From Streptomyces sp. ISL-12 (GTDB lineage Bacteria > Actinomycetota > Actinomycetes > Streptomycetales > Streptomycetaceae), in the NCBI RefSeq assembly GCF_018614415.1, contig NZ_JAGGOO010000113.1, positions 1 to 33,337 on the forward strand: a DNA stretch of 33,337 nucleotides, given 5' to 3'. The position numbers and the translations under genes are program-made. The notes beneath the pieces were generated by a model that was not told where the DNA came from, made no database searches, and was given only the letters and a program-made list of their open reading frames with translations. Within the stretch, counting starts at the first letter, position 1, and every line of letters starts with the position of its first letter. This document shows, one piece after another, positions 1 to 6,968 of this stretch.

Positions 1-222
1 TCCGGGTGTGCGGCGGGGGCGTGCGGGGGGCGGGCGTCCCATGGCCCGGTAAACGGGCGGTCGGCAAGGCAAAGCCCCGCGCCGCTCCGGACGGCCGTTC
101 GGCAAAGGTCTGCCAAATCGCCGCCAACACTTGACATCCCTGGGGATTCCGGGCCGATCCGGGCATCCACTGGAGGAACGGGACGCGTCCACGCCCCACC
201 TTCGCGGACCTAGGGAGTCGGT
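1..222 (+). promoter_or_regulatory. Upstream region of the zinc-ribbon gene with a possible promoter
   Basis: No gene is supported here. A perfect TTGACA hexamer at 131-136 could be a -35 element, but I see no good TANNNT box 16-19 bases downstream, so the promoter is tentative. The ribosome-binding site of the following gene is GGGAG, five bases before the ATG at 223. The first 60 bases are GC-rich and could be the tail of a gene lying outside the window. Confidence 0.35.
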
Positions 223-600
223 ATGAGCGAGACCACGGTGCACGAGTCGTACTCCTTCGCCTGCATGCGCTGCGGCAGCGGCTGGGAGCAGTCCTACGAG
301 ATAGAGCACCACACGGACGCCCAGGGCCGGACGTCCGTGGTGTACCTGGCCGACGGGCGGATCGTGCCCTCCCCGCTCTCCCGGCCCACCTGCCACAACT
401 GCGACGGGCACGTCGTACGGATCATGCGGCCGGGGCGGGTCGCCTCGGCGCGGAAGGCCGCGGCGCACGGGCCGTACGCCGCCGTGCCCCGGCAGGCCGG
501 GCCGGTCGAGGCACCGGTGGCGGGCGGCGTGGACGAGCGGCGGCACTGGCACGTCGCCGACCTGCTGCACGCCCTGCACCTGCACCGCAAGGCGGGCTGA
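223..600 (+). CDS. Small zinc-ribbon protein of unknown function
   Basis: The 125-residue protein has two CxxC pairs, C14/C17 and C57/C60, separated by about 40 residues. That is the spacing of a zinc ribbon, so it probably binds one zinc and may contact nucleic acid or a protein partner. The C-terminal half is basic and Ala/Pro-rich and ends in a His-rich segment. There is no signal peptide or membrane segment. The start is supported by a GGGAG ribosome-binding site five bases upstream of the ATG. It lies 22 bases before the TatD-family gene on the same strand, but that gene seems to have its own promoter. I do not recognise a named family; it looks like a conserved actinobacterial hypothetical protein. 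Confidence 0.8.
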   Translation: MSETTVHESYSFACMRCGSGWEQSYEIEHHTDAQGRTSVVYLADGRIVPSPLSRPTCHNCDGHVVRIMRPGRVASARKAAAHGPYAAVPRQAGPVEAPVAGGVDERRHWHVADLLHALHLHRKAG

Positions 601-610
601 CCGGCGTTTG

Positions 611-622
611 TAGGATCGGGGC
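611..622 (+). promoter_or_regulatory. Candidate -10 box for a leaderless tatD-family transcript
   Basis: TAGGAT at 611-616 fits the actinobacterial TANNNT -10 consensus and ends six bases before the ATG at 623. Transcription would then start at or next to the start codon, giving a leaderless mRNA. No Shine-Dalgarno sequence precedes this ATG, which agrees. This is inference from spacing only. Confidence 0.5.
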
Positions 623-1537
623 ATGCCTTCCAACGCCCCGGCCGACAAGAACGCGGCGCCCCCGCCGCCCGAGCCCCTGCGGGTGCCGGTCGCCGACTCG
701 CACACCCACCTCGACATGCAGTCCGGCACGGTCGAGGAGGGCCTCGCGAAGGCCGCGTCCGTGGGCGTGACCACGGTCGTCCAGGTCGGCTGCGACCTCG
801 CCGGCTCCCGCTGGGCGGCCGAGACGGCGGCGGCGTACGAGAACGTCCACGCCGCCGTCGCCCTGCACCCCAACGAGGCTCCGCGCATCGTCCACGGCGA
901 TCCTGGGGGCACCTCCCAGCCCCCTGGGGCTGGGGGAGGCTGGTCCCGGCAGGGGGCGCGGGTGCCCGGCGGGGACGCCGCCCTCGACGACGCGCTCGCG
1001 GAGATCGACCGGCTGGCCGCGCTGGAGCAGGTCAAGGCCGTCGGGGAGACGGGACTGGACTACTTCCGCACCGGCGAGGAGGGCAAGGAGGCGCAGGAGC
1101 GCTCCTTCCGCGCCCACATCGAGATCGCCAAGCGGCACGGCAAGGCGCTGGTCATCCACGACCGCGACGCCCACGCCGACGTCCTGCGCGTGCTCAAGGA
1201 GGAGGGCGCCCCCGAGCGGACCGTCTTCCACTGCTACTCCGGCGACGCCGAGATGGCCGAGGTCTGCGCCGCGGCCGGCTACTTCATGTCCTTCGCCGGC
1301 AACGTCACCTTCAAGAACGCCCAGAACCTGCGCGACGCCCTCGCCGTCGCCCCGCTGGACCTGGTCCTGGTGGAGACCGACGCGCCCTTCCTGACCCCGG
1401 TGCCCTACCGGGGGCGGCCCAACGCGCCCTACCTGATCCCGGTCACCGTGCGCGCGATGGCCGCCGTACGGGGCATCGGCGAGGACGCGCTGGCGGGCGC
1501 GCTGGCGGCGAACACGGCGCGGGCCTTCGGCTACTGA
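623..1537 (+). CDS. TatD-family metal-dependent hydrolase (DNase)
   Basis: This 304-residue TIM-barrel amidohydrolase-fold protein carries the TatD metal-site residues in order: HxH at H27/H29, E142 in GETGLDYF, H179, H203 in FHCYSG and D253 in ETDAPFL. TatD proteins are cytosolic metal-dependent 3'-5' exonucleases linked to DNA repair and quality control; the exact substrate here is unknown. Between strand segments, residues about 94-107 are Gly/Pro-rich and encoded by a palindromic repeat (902-939) inserted in frame, so the protein is longer than the usual 260-295 residues. The start has no ribosome-binding site but a -10-like box directly upstream. rsmA follows after 20 bases, an order common in bacteria. 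Confidence 0.93.
   Translation: MPSNAPADKNAAPPPPEPLRVPVADSHTHLDMQSGTVEEGLAKAASVGVTTVVQVGCDLAGSRWAAETAAAYENVHAAVALHPNEAPRIVHGDPGGTSQPPGAGGGWSRQGARVPGGDAALDDALAEIDRLAALEQVKAVGETGLDYFRTGEEGKEAQERSFRAHIEIAKRHGKALVIHDRDAHADVLRVLKEEGAPERTVFHCYSGDAEMAEVCAAAGYFMSFAGNVTFKNAQNLRDALAVAPLDLVLVETDAPFLTPVPYRGRPNAPYLIPVTVRAMAAVRGIGEDALAGALAANTARAFGY
902..939. repeat. Palindromic GC-rich repeat inserted in the TatD-family gene
   Basis: The sequence contains CCTCCCAGCCCC (912-923) facing GGGGCTGGGGGAGG (926-939), a stem with a two-base bulge, preceded by CCTGGGGGCA. From memory this CTGGGGGCACCTCCCAG / CTGGGGGAGG pattern is an abundant dispersed palindrome in Streptomyces genomes, usually intergenic. Here it lies inside a reading frame and is translated as a Gly/Pro-rich stretch. 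Confidence 0.7.
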
Positions 1538-1545
1538 TCCCCGGC

Positions 1546-1557
1546 TACTCTTGCGGG
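1546..1557 (+). promoter_or_regulatory. Candidate -10 box for a leaderless rsmA transcript
   Basis: TACTCT at 1546-1551 matches TANNNT and ends six bases before the GTG at 1558, the same geometry as for the preceding gene. There is no clear Shine-Dalgarno sequence, although GCGGGG is close by. It begins within 10 bases of the TatD-family stop codon, so rsmA may have its own promoter as well as read-through. Confidence 0.45.
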
Positions 1558-2421
1558 GTGAGCAGCCCCACCCCGCCCGACGCCCTCCTGGGCCCCGCCG
1601 ACGTCCGTGAACTGGCGGCCGTCCTCGGCGTCCGCCCCACCAAGCAGCGCGGCCAGAACTTCGTCATCGACGCCAACACGGTCCGCCGTATCGTGCGCAC
1701 CGCCGAGGTCCGCCCCGACGACGTGGTGGTCGAGGTGGGCCCGGGTCTCGGCTCGCTCACCCTGGCCCTGCTGGAGGTGGCCGACCGGGTCACCGCCGTG
1801 GAGATCGACGACGTACTGGCCGCGGCGCTGCCCGCCACGGTCGCGGCCCGGATGCCCGACCGCGCCGACCGGTTCGCGCTGGTCCACTCCGACGCCATGC
1901 GGGTCACCGAACTGCCGGGCCCCGCCCCGACCGCGCTCGTCGCCAACCTGCCGTACAACGTGGCCGTCCCCGTCCTCCTGCACATGCTGGAGACCTTCCC
2001 GAGCGTGCAGCGCACCCTCGTCATGGTCCAGGCGGAGGTCGCCGACCGGCTGGCCGCCGGGCCGGGCTCCAAGGTGTACGGCGTGCCGTCCGTGAAGGCC
2101 AACTGGTACGCCGAGGTCAAGCGGGCCGGGTCCATCGGGCGGAACGTCTTCTGGCCGGCGCCCAACGTCGACAGCGGACTGGTGTCCCTGGTACGGCGCG
2201 CGGAGCCGCTGGGCACGACCGCGTCGCGGGCCGAGGTGTTCGCCGTCGTCGACGCCGCCTTCGCCCAGCGCCGCAAGACCCTGCGGGCCGCCCTGTCCGG
2301 GTGGGCCGGGTCGGCGGCGGCGGCCGAGGCGGCACTGGTCGCCGCGGGTGTGTCGCCGCAGGCGCGTGGGGAGTCCCTGACCGTGGAAGAGTTCGCGCGG
2401 ATCGCCGAACACAAGCAGTGA
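1558..2421 (+). CDS. rsmA: 16S rRNA (adenine1518-N6/adenine1519-N6)-dimethyltransferase
   Basis: RsmA (KsgA) dimethylates two adjacent adenines in helix 45 of 16S rRNA and acts as a late checkpoint in 30S assembly. The 287-residue product has the family N-terminus PTKQRGQNFVID (about residues 27-38), the SAM-binding motif EVGPGLGS (59-66), the acidic motif VEID (81-84) and the catalytic NLPYN motif (130-134). The C-terminal RRKTLRAAL helix region is present. The GTG start is chosen because it places the conserved N-terminus correctly and lies just after a -10-like box. The stop overlaps a possible GTG start of ispE; coupling of rsmA to ispE is typical of actinobacteria. Confidence 0.97.
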   Translation: MSSPTPPDALLGPADVRELAAVLGVRPTKQRGQNFVIDANTVRRIVRTAEVRPDDVVVEVGPGLGSLTLALLEVADRVTAVEIDDVLAAALPATVAARMPDRADRFALVHSDAMRVTELPGPAPTALVANLPYNVAVPVLLHMLETFPSVQRTLVMVQAEVADRLAAGPGSKVYGVPSVKANWYAEVKRAGSIGRNVFWPAPNVDSGLVSLVRRAEPLGTTASRAEVFAVVDAAFAQRRKTLRAALSGWAGSAAAAEAALVAAGVSPQARGESLTVEEFARIAEHKQ

Positions 2422-2438
2422 CGGAAGGCAGCGAGCAC

Positions 2439-3332
2439 GTGAGCGTAACCGTACGGGTCCCCGCCAAGGTCAACGTCCAGCTCGCGGTGGGCCCGGTCCG
2501 CCCCGACGGCTTCCACGACCTGGCCAACGTCTTCCTCGCCGTCGGCCTGTACGACGAGGTCACGGCGGCCCCCGCCGACACGCTGCGCGTCACCTGCGAG
2601 GGGCCGGGCGCGGACCAGGTGCCCCTGGACCGCACCAACCTCGCCGCCCGCGCCGCGCTCGCCCTCGCCGAGCGCTACGGCCGCGCCCCCGACGTGCACC
2701 TCCACATCGACAAGGACATCCCCGTCGCCGGCGGCATGGCGGGCGGCAGCGCGGACGGCGCGGCGGCGCTGGTCGCCTGCGACGCGCTGTGGGGGACGGG
2801 CGCGTCCCGTGACGAGTTGCTGGACATCTGCGCCGAGCTGGGCAGCGACGTGCCGTTCAGCCTGGTCGGCGGGGCGGCGCTGGGCACCGGGCGGGGCGAG
2901 AAGCTGACCGAGCTGAAGGTGGGGGGCACCTTCCACTGGGTGTTCGCGATGGCGGAACGGGGGCTGTCGACGCCGGCGGTGTTCCGGGAGTTCGACCGGC
3001 TGGGCGAGGGGGCGGACGTCCCCGACCCGGTGGCCTCGCAGGCGGTGCTCGACGCCCTCGCGGGCGGCGACCCCGGTGCGCTGGCGGTGGCCGTCTCCAA
3101 CGACCTCCAGCCGGCCGCGCTGTCGCTGTTCCCGGAACTGGCGGACACGCTGGCCGCGGGGCGCGCGGCGGGGGCGCTGGCGGCGATCGTCTCGGGCTCG
3201 GGCCCGACCACGGCGTTCCTGGCGGGGGACGCGGACGCGGCGACGGTCATCGCCGGGGTGCTGCGGGCCTCCGGCACGTGTGGGGCGGTGCGGGTGGCGG
3301 AGGCGCCGGCGGTGGGGGCGGTGGTGGTGTGA
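2439..3332 (+). CDS. ispE: 4-diphosphocytidyl-2-C-methyl-D-erythritol kinase
   Basis: IspE phosphorylates CDP-methylerythritol in the non-mevalonate (MEP) pathway to isopentenyl diphosphate. The 297-residue GHMP kinase starts MSVTVRVPAKVN, with the active-site Lys at K10. The ATP loop is GMAGGSADGAAA (99-110), the likely catalytic Asp is D137 in LGSDVPF, and the C-terminal GHMP motif is SGSGPT. I chose GTG 2439 because GGAAGG (2423-2428) lies ten bases upstream and homologues begin at this residue. GTG 2418, which overlaps the rsmA stop as GTGA, would add seven residues and is the alternative. The longer frame running up to 2301 lies inside rsmA and is not used. The next gene converges from the minus strand four bases away. 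Confidence 0.96.
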   Translation: MSVTVRVPAKVNVQLAVGPVRPDGFHDLANVFLAVGLYDEVTAAPADTLRVTCEGPGADQVPLDRTNLAARAALALAERYGRAPDVHLHIDKDIPVAGGMAGGSADGAAALVACDALWGTGASRDELLDICAELGSDVPFSLVGGAALGTGRGEKLTELKVGGTFHWVFAMAERGLSTPAVFREFDRLGEGADVPDPVASQAVLDALAGGDPGALAVAVSNDLQPAALSLFPELADTLAAGRAAGALAAIVSGSGPTTAFLAGDADAATVIAGVLRASGTCGAVRVAEAPAVGAVVV

Positions 3333-3336
3333 GTCT

Positions 3337-3936
3337 TCAGAGCTGGTCGATGGTGGTCAGGTCGACGTCGATGGGGTAGGGCTTGTCCACCTTGATGCGA
3401 TCGCGGTGCATGCCCATGTGGACGTACGCGTTGGTCATCGGGTCGAGTTCATAGACGTGGACGACGGGCTTGCCCTCCGTGCCACCCTGCTCCACCCGCC
3501 AGAAGTTCGGGATGCCGGCGGCGGCGTACTTGTGGGGCTTGGTGGTGCGGTCGCGGGACTCGGAGTCGGGGGAGACGACTTCGACGGCGAGCAGGACGTC
3601 CTCGGCCTGGTAGCTGGTCCGGGCCGGACCGGTGACCGCCTCCGCGCGGATGACGCTCACATCGGGTTCGGGGCCGTTGCGCTGGTCGAGGACGATGGTC
3701 ATCTCCCGTCGGATCCTCAGTTCGGCCGGCGCCGTGCCGCGCAGGCCGTTCACCAACAGGTCGATGACGATGCTGTGGAAATCCCGCTGCGGACTCACGA
3801 AAATCAAGCTCCCGTCGATCAGCTCGGTGTGCGGCGGGAGATCCGGCAGCGTGGACAGGTCGTCCACGGTGTATCCGTCCTGCGGCGGCACCGGCCAGCG
3901 CTGGGTGCTGCGGTGCTTCACGGACTCGGCGGTCAT
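3337..3936 (-). CDS. Uma2-family (DUF820) PD-(D/E)XK nuclease-fold protein
   Basis: The 199-residue product shows the Uma2/DUF820 pattern: an N-terminal DLSTLPDLPPHTELIDG segment, then EPDVSVI, then the core EVVSPDSESRDRTTKPHKYAAAGIP, in which the Asp, Glu and Lys match a PD-(D/E)XK restriction-endonuclease active site, and a W-containing strand after it. Its true role is unknown. The family is greatly expanded in cyanobacteria and actinobacteria and is often scattered as single genes. ATG 3936 is chosen because GGGAGG lies just upstream; a longer frame up to 4035 would run across the dyad in the divergent promoter region. It stands alone on the minus strand, convergent with ispE and divergent from the ABC-F gene. 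Confidence 0.88.
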   Translation of the reverse strand: MTAESVKHRSTQRWPVPPQDGYTVDDLSTLPDLPPHTELIDGSLIFVSPQRDFHSIVIDLLVNGLRGTAPAELRIRREMTIVLDQRNGPEPDVSVIRAEAVTGPARTSYQAEDVLLAVEVVSPDSESRDRTTKPHKYAAAGIPNFWRVEQGGTEGKPVVHVYELDPMTNAYVHMGMHRDRIKVDKPYPIDVDLTTIDQL

Positions 3937-3997
3937 GGTTCCTCCCATGGACGGGATCCTGCTGCCTGCCCTCCACGGTAGCGGGACGATCTGACAT

Positions 3998-4026
3998 GCG
4001 TCACTACAAAGAGTGACGACCTTTGT
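3998..4026. promoter_or_regulatory. Overlapping dyads between the Uma2-type gene and the ABC-F gene
   Basis: CGTCACT (3998-4004) is exactly complementary to AGTGACG (4011-4017), with a six-base centre. ACAAAG (4005-4010), which forms that centre, is in turn complementary to CTTTGT (4021-4026). The two pairings exclude each other in RNA. As DNA the first dyad could be a 20-bp operator for a dimeric repressor serving either of the two divergent genes. Confidence 0.45.
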
Positions 4027-4053
4027 CCGTGTCACCCCGCCTCCCGAAGGGCC

Positions 4054-4088
4054 TACGCTTGAAAGCTGATCGTCCCCCAGTCAGGAGA
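4054..4088 (+). promoter_or_regulatory. Possible -10 box and ribosome-binding site of the ABC-F gene
   Basis: TACGCT at 4054-4059 fits TANNNT; the region 17 bases upstream (GTCACC) is a weak -35 match. AGGAGA at 4083-4088 is a good Shine-Dalgarno sequence four bases before ATG 4092 and fixes that start. Confidence 0.45.
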
Positions 4089-4091
4089 GAA

Positions 4092-5897
4092 ATGGCCGTC
4101 AACCTGGTCAATGTCGAGAACGTCAGCAAGGTGTACGGCACCCGTGCGCTGCTGGACGGGGTGTCCCTCGGTGTCTCCGAGGGGGACCGCATCGGCGTCG
4201 TGGGCCGCAACGGTGACGGCAAGACCACGCTGATCCGGATGCTCGCCAAGCTGGAGGAGGCCGACACCGGCCGGGTCACCCACTCCGGCGGGCTGCGGCT
4301 CGGGGTGCTGACCCAGCACGACTCCCTCGACCCCGCCGCCACGGTGCGGCACGAGGTCATCGGTGACCTCGCCGACCACGAGTGGGCGGGCAACGCCAAG
4401 ATCCGGGACGTGCTGACGGGACTGTTCGGGGGGCTGGACCTGCCGGGGTTCCCGCAGGGGCTGGACACCGTCATCGGGCCGCTGTCGGGCGGGGAGCGGC
4501 GGCGGATCGCGCTGGCCAAGCTGCTCATCGACGAGCAGGACCTGATCGTCCTGGACGAGCCCACCAACCACCTCGACGTCGAGGGCATCTCCTGGCTCGC
4601 CCGGCACCTGAGCGCACGGCGCTCCGCGCTGGTCTGCGTCACCCACGACCGCTGGTTCCTCGACCAGGTCTGCACCCGCATGTGGGACGTGCAGCGCGGT
4701 GACGTCTACGAGTACGAGGGCGGCTACTCGGACTACGTCTTCGCCCGCGCGGAACGGGAGCGCATCGCCGCGACCGAGGAGGCCAAGCGGCAGAACCTGG
4801 TCCGCAAGGAGCTGGCGTGGCTGCGGCGCGGGGCGCCCGCGCGGACGTCGAAGCCGCGGTTCCGGGTGGAGGCGGCGAACGAGCTGATCGCGGACGTGCC
4901 GCCGCCGCGGGACAGCAGCGAGCTGATGAAGTTCGCGTCGTCGCGGCTGGGGAAGACGGTCTTCGACCTGGAGGACGTGACGGTCCAGGCCGGGCCGAAG
5001 GTGCTGCTGAAGCACCTGACCTGGCAGCTCGGGCCGGGGGACCGGATCGGTCTGGTCGGCGTCAACGGCGCGGGCAAGACGTCGCTGCTGCGGGCGCTCG
5101 CGGAGGCCGCCACCAGTGAGGGGGAGCGGCAGCCGGCGGGCGGGCAGATCAAGGTCGGCCGGACGGTCAAGCTGGCCTACCTGTCGCAGGAGGTCGCCGA
5201 GCTGGACCCGGACTGGCGGGTGCTGGAGGCCGTGCAGCAGGTGCGGGAGCGCGTCGACCTGGGCAAGGGGCGCGAGATGACCGCCGGGCAGCTGTGCGAG
5301 ACGTTCGGCTTCGGCAAGGAGAAGCAGTGGACGCCGGTCGGGGATCTGTCGGGCGGTGAGCGGCGCCGGCTGCAGATCCTGCGGCTGCTGATGGACGAGC
5401 CGAACGTCCTCTTCCTGGACGAGCCCACGAACGACCTCGACATCGAGACGCTGACCCAGCTGGAGGATCTGCTCGACGGCTGGCCCGGGTCGATGATCGT
5501 CATCTCCCACGACCGGTTCTTCGTGGAGCGGACCACGGACTGGGTGTTCGCGCTGCTCGGCGACGGCGCGCTGCGGATGCTGCCGCGCGGCATCGACGAG
5601 TACCTGGAGCGGCGGCAGCGGATGGAGGAGGCCTCGGCGTCGGCGCCCGCGCCGGTGGTGGAGAAGGCCGCCGCCGAGCGGAGCGCGGCCGACCAGCGGG
5701 CCGCGAAGAAGGAACTGCAGAAGATCGAGCGGCAGTTGGACAAGATCTCCGAGAAGGAGAGCAAGCTGCACGCGCGGATCGCCGAGAACGCCACGGACTT
5801 CGCGAAGGTCGCCGAGCTGGACGCCGAACTGCGGGAACTGTCCGGTCAGCGTGACGAGTTGGAGCTGCGCTGGCTGGAACTGGCGGAGGACGCCTGA
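4092..5897 (+). CDS. ABC-F family ATPase (translation factor, Uup/EttA-like)
   Basis: The 601-residue protein holds two ABC ATPase domains and no membrane segments. Domain 1 has Walker A GRNGDGKT (38-45), signature LSGGE (131-135) and Walker B LDEPTNHLD (154-162). Domain 2 has GVNGAGKT (323-330), LSGGE (419-423) and LDEPTNDLD (442-450). The linker of about 220-275 is charged and contains an Arg-rich segment where ABC-F proteins reach the ribosomal P-site tRNA. Residues about 535-600 form a Lys/Glu-rich coiled coil, as in Uup. Family members relieve stalled ribosomes or give ribosome-protection antibiotic resistance; this subfamily looks like a housekeeping type, but resistance cannot be excluded. 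The start is set by AGGAGA. It is monocistronic as far as can be seen. Confidence 0.93.
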   Translation: MAVNLVNVENVSKVYGTRALLDGVSLGVSEGDRIGVVGRNGDGKTTLIRMLAKLEEADTGRVTHSGGLRLGVLTQHDSLDPAATVRHEVIGDLADHEWAGNAKIRDVLTGLFGGLDLPGFPQGLDTVIGPLSGGERRRIALAKLLIDEQDLIVLDEPTNHLDVEGISWLARHLSARRSALVCVTHDRWFLDQVCTRMWDVQRGDVYEYEGGYSDYVFARAERERIAATEEAKRQNLVRKELAWLRRGAPARTSKPRFRVEAANELIADVPPPRDSSELMKFASSRLGKTVFDLEDVTVQAGPKVLLKHLTWQLGPGDRIGLVGVNGAGKTSLLRALAEAATSEGERQPAGGQIKVGRTVKLAYLSQEVAELDPDWRVLEAVQQVRERVDLGKGREMTAGQLCETFGFGKEKQWTPVGDLSGGERRRLQILRLLMDEPNVLFLDEPTNDLDIETLTQLEDLLDGWPGSMIVISHDRFFVERTTDWVFALLGDGALRMLPRGIDEYLERRQRMEEASASAPAPVVEKAAAERSAADQRAAKKELQKIERQLDKISEKESKLHARIAENATDFAKVAELDAELRELSGQRDELELRWLELAEDA

Positions 5898-6039
5898 CTC
5901 GGTCGTATTGCGAGGAATTTCGGTGATCCGGGGCAGTTCTCGCCGGTAGGGGGAGCGCGGCGTCGAACAAGCGTGTAGCTTCCGGGGGCAGGTCGGGGGA
6001 CTGTGCCGGGGGACTGTGGGGCGGGACTGGGGGGTTGCA

Positions 6040-6714
6040 GTGGGAGTGCGGCTGATGGTGGTCGACGACCACCGATTGCTCGCCGAGGCGTTGGCCTCGG
6101 CGTTGAAGCTGCGGGGGCACCGGGTGCTGGCCGCGGCGGCTCCGGCCGCGGGGGCGGCGGAGCTGGTGATCAGCCGGGCGCCGGAGGTGTGCCTGATGGG
6201 GACGGCGACGCCGGCCGAACCGGGCATCTTCGATCCGGTGGTGCGGATCAAGCGGGACCGGCCGCAGGTGGCGGTGCTGGTGCTGGGTCCGGTGCCGAGC
6301 CCGCGCGGGATCGCGGCGGCGTTCGCGTCGGGGGCGTCCGGGTACGTCCGGCACGACGAGCGGATAGAGGGCGTCGAGCGGGCGATCATGAAGGCCCGGG
6401 CGGGGGAGGCGGCGGTGGCCCCCGCGTTGCTGCAGGGCGCGTTCGCCGAACTGCTCAACCCCGCCGCGCAGCCCGACGACGAGGGCCAGCGGCTGCTGCA
6501 GCTGCTGACGCCCCGGGAGCTGGAGGTCCTGGTGCGGGTCGCCGACGGCGAGGACACGCGGCTGATCGCGGCGGGGATGGGGATCGCGCCGTCCACCGCG
6601 CGGACCCATGTCCAGCGGGTGCTGATGAAACTGGGGGTCGGGTCCCGACTGGAGGCGGCTGCGCTGGCGGCCCGGACGGGGCTGCTGGACCGGGCGGGGG
6701 CCTCCGGCGGTTGA
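6040..6714 (+). CDS. Orphan NarL/LuxR-type response regulator with degenerate receiver
   Basis: The 224-residue protein has a receiver-like N-terminus (VVDDHRLLAEAL, D9/D10 conserved) and a C-terminal LuxR HTH (LTPRELEVLVRVADGED from 157, then STARTHVQRVLMKLGV). The phosphorylation pocket is missing: the usual phospho-Asp is G54 (CLMGTATP), the switch Thr/Ser is G83 and the Lys before Asp is H105 (GYVRHDE). It is therefore probably not controlled by phosphotransfer but by ligand or protein binding, as in other atypical receivers. No histidine kinase is adjacent. The chosen GTG 6040 gives the standard receiver start; GTG 6016 would add eight residues. Neither has a strong ribosome-binding site. 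A related regulator lies at 14194. Confidence 0.88.
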   Translation: MGVRLMVVDDHRLLAEALASALKLRGHRVLAAAAPAAGAAELVISRAPEVCLMGTATPAEPGIFDPVVRIKRDRPQVAVLVLGPVPSPRGIAAAFASGASGYVRHDERIEGVERAIMKARAGEAAVAPALLQGAFAELLNPAAQPDDEGQRLLQLLTPRELEVLVRVADGEDTRLIAAGMGIAPSTARTHVQRVLMKLGVGSRLEAAALAARTGLLDRAGASGG

Positions 6715-6793
6715 GCGGCGGACGCCTGCGGCGGCCTGTGCGGGTTGGGTGGGGGTGCGTGTAGCGCCCAGTCGTGTGCGGGTGGGTCGGGGC

Positions 6794-6896
6794 CGGGGTG
6801 GGGGGTGTCCGTCCTCGGAACGGCGCGGAATCGGTCACTGACGGGGGTGAAGCGTGCTGACGCGCCAACCGCTGTGGGCGGACACCCCCCACCCCG
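6794..6896. terminator. Long inverted repeat between convergent genes
   Basis: An 18-base arm at 6794-6811 is perfectly complementary to 6879-6896 across a 67-base spacer. Inside the spacer GGCGCG (6822-6827) pairs with CGCGCC (6861-6866). The regulator gene ends at 6714 and the minus-strand gene at 6969, so this probably ends both transcripts. The arms are far apart for a simple intrinsic terminator and there is no T-run. The remainder of 6715-6968 shows no gene. Confidence 0.55.
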
Positions 6897-6968
6897 TCCC
6901 CTGCGCGCCGTACGTGAGCTGCGGGTGCGTCCGACGGCCGTAGAAGTGTCGGACAGGGGGCGGGCCGG

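Noticed and set aside
2301..2438. Longer N-terminus for IspE
   Set aside because: It overlaps the rsmA C-terminal coding region and is Gly/Arg-rich; GTG 2439 has a ribosome-binding site and matches the family start.
4053..6596. 847-residue minus-strand open frame
   Set aside because: It lies antisense to the ABC-F and regulator genes and is a GC-bias shadow: Arg/Pro/Gly-rich composition, no motif, while the plus strand carries complete conserved domains.
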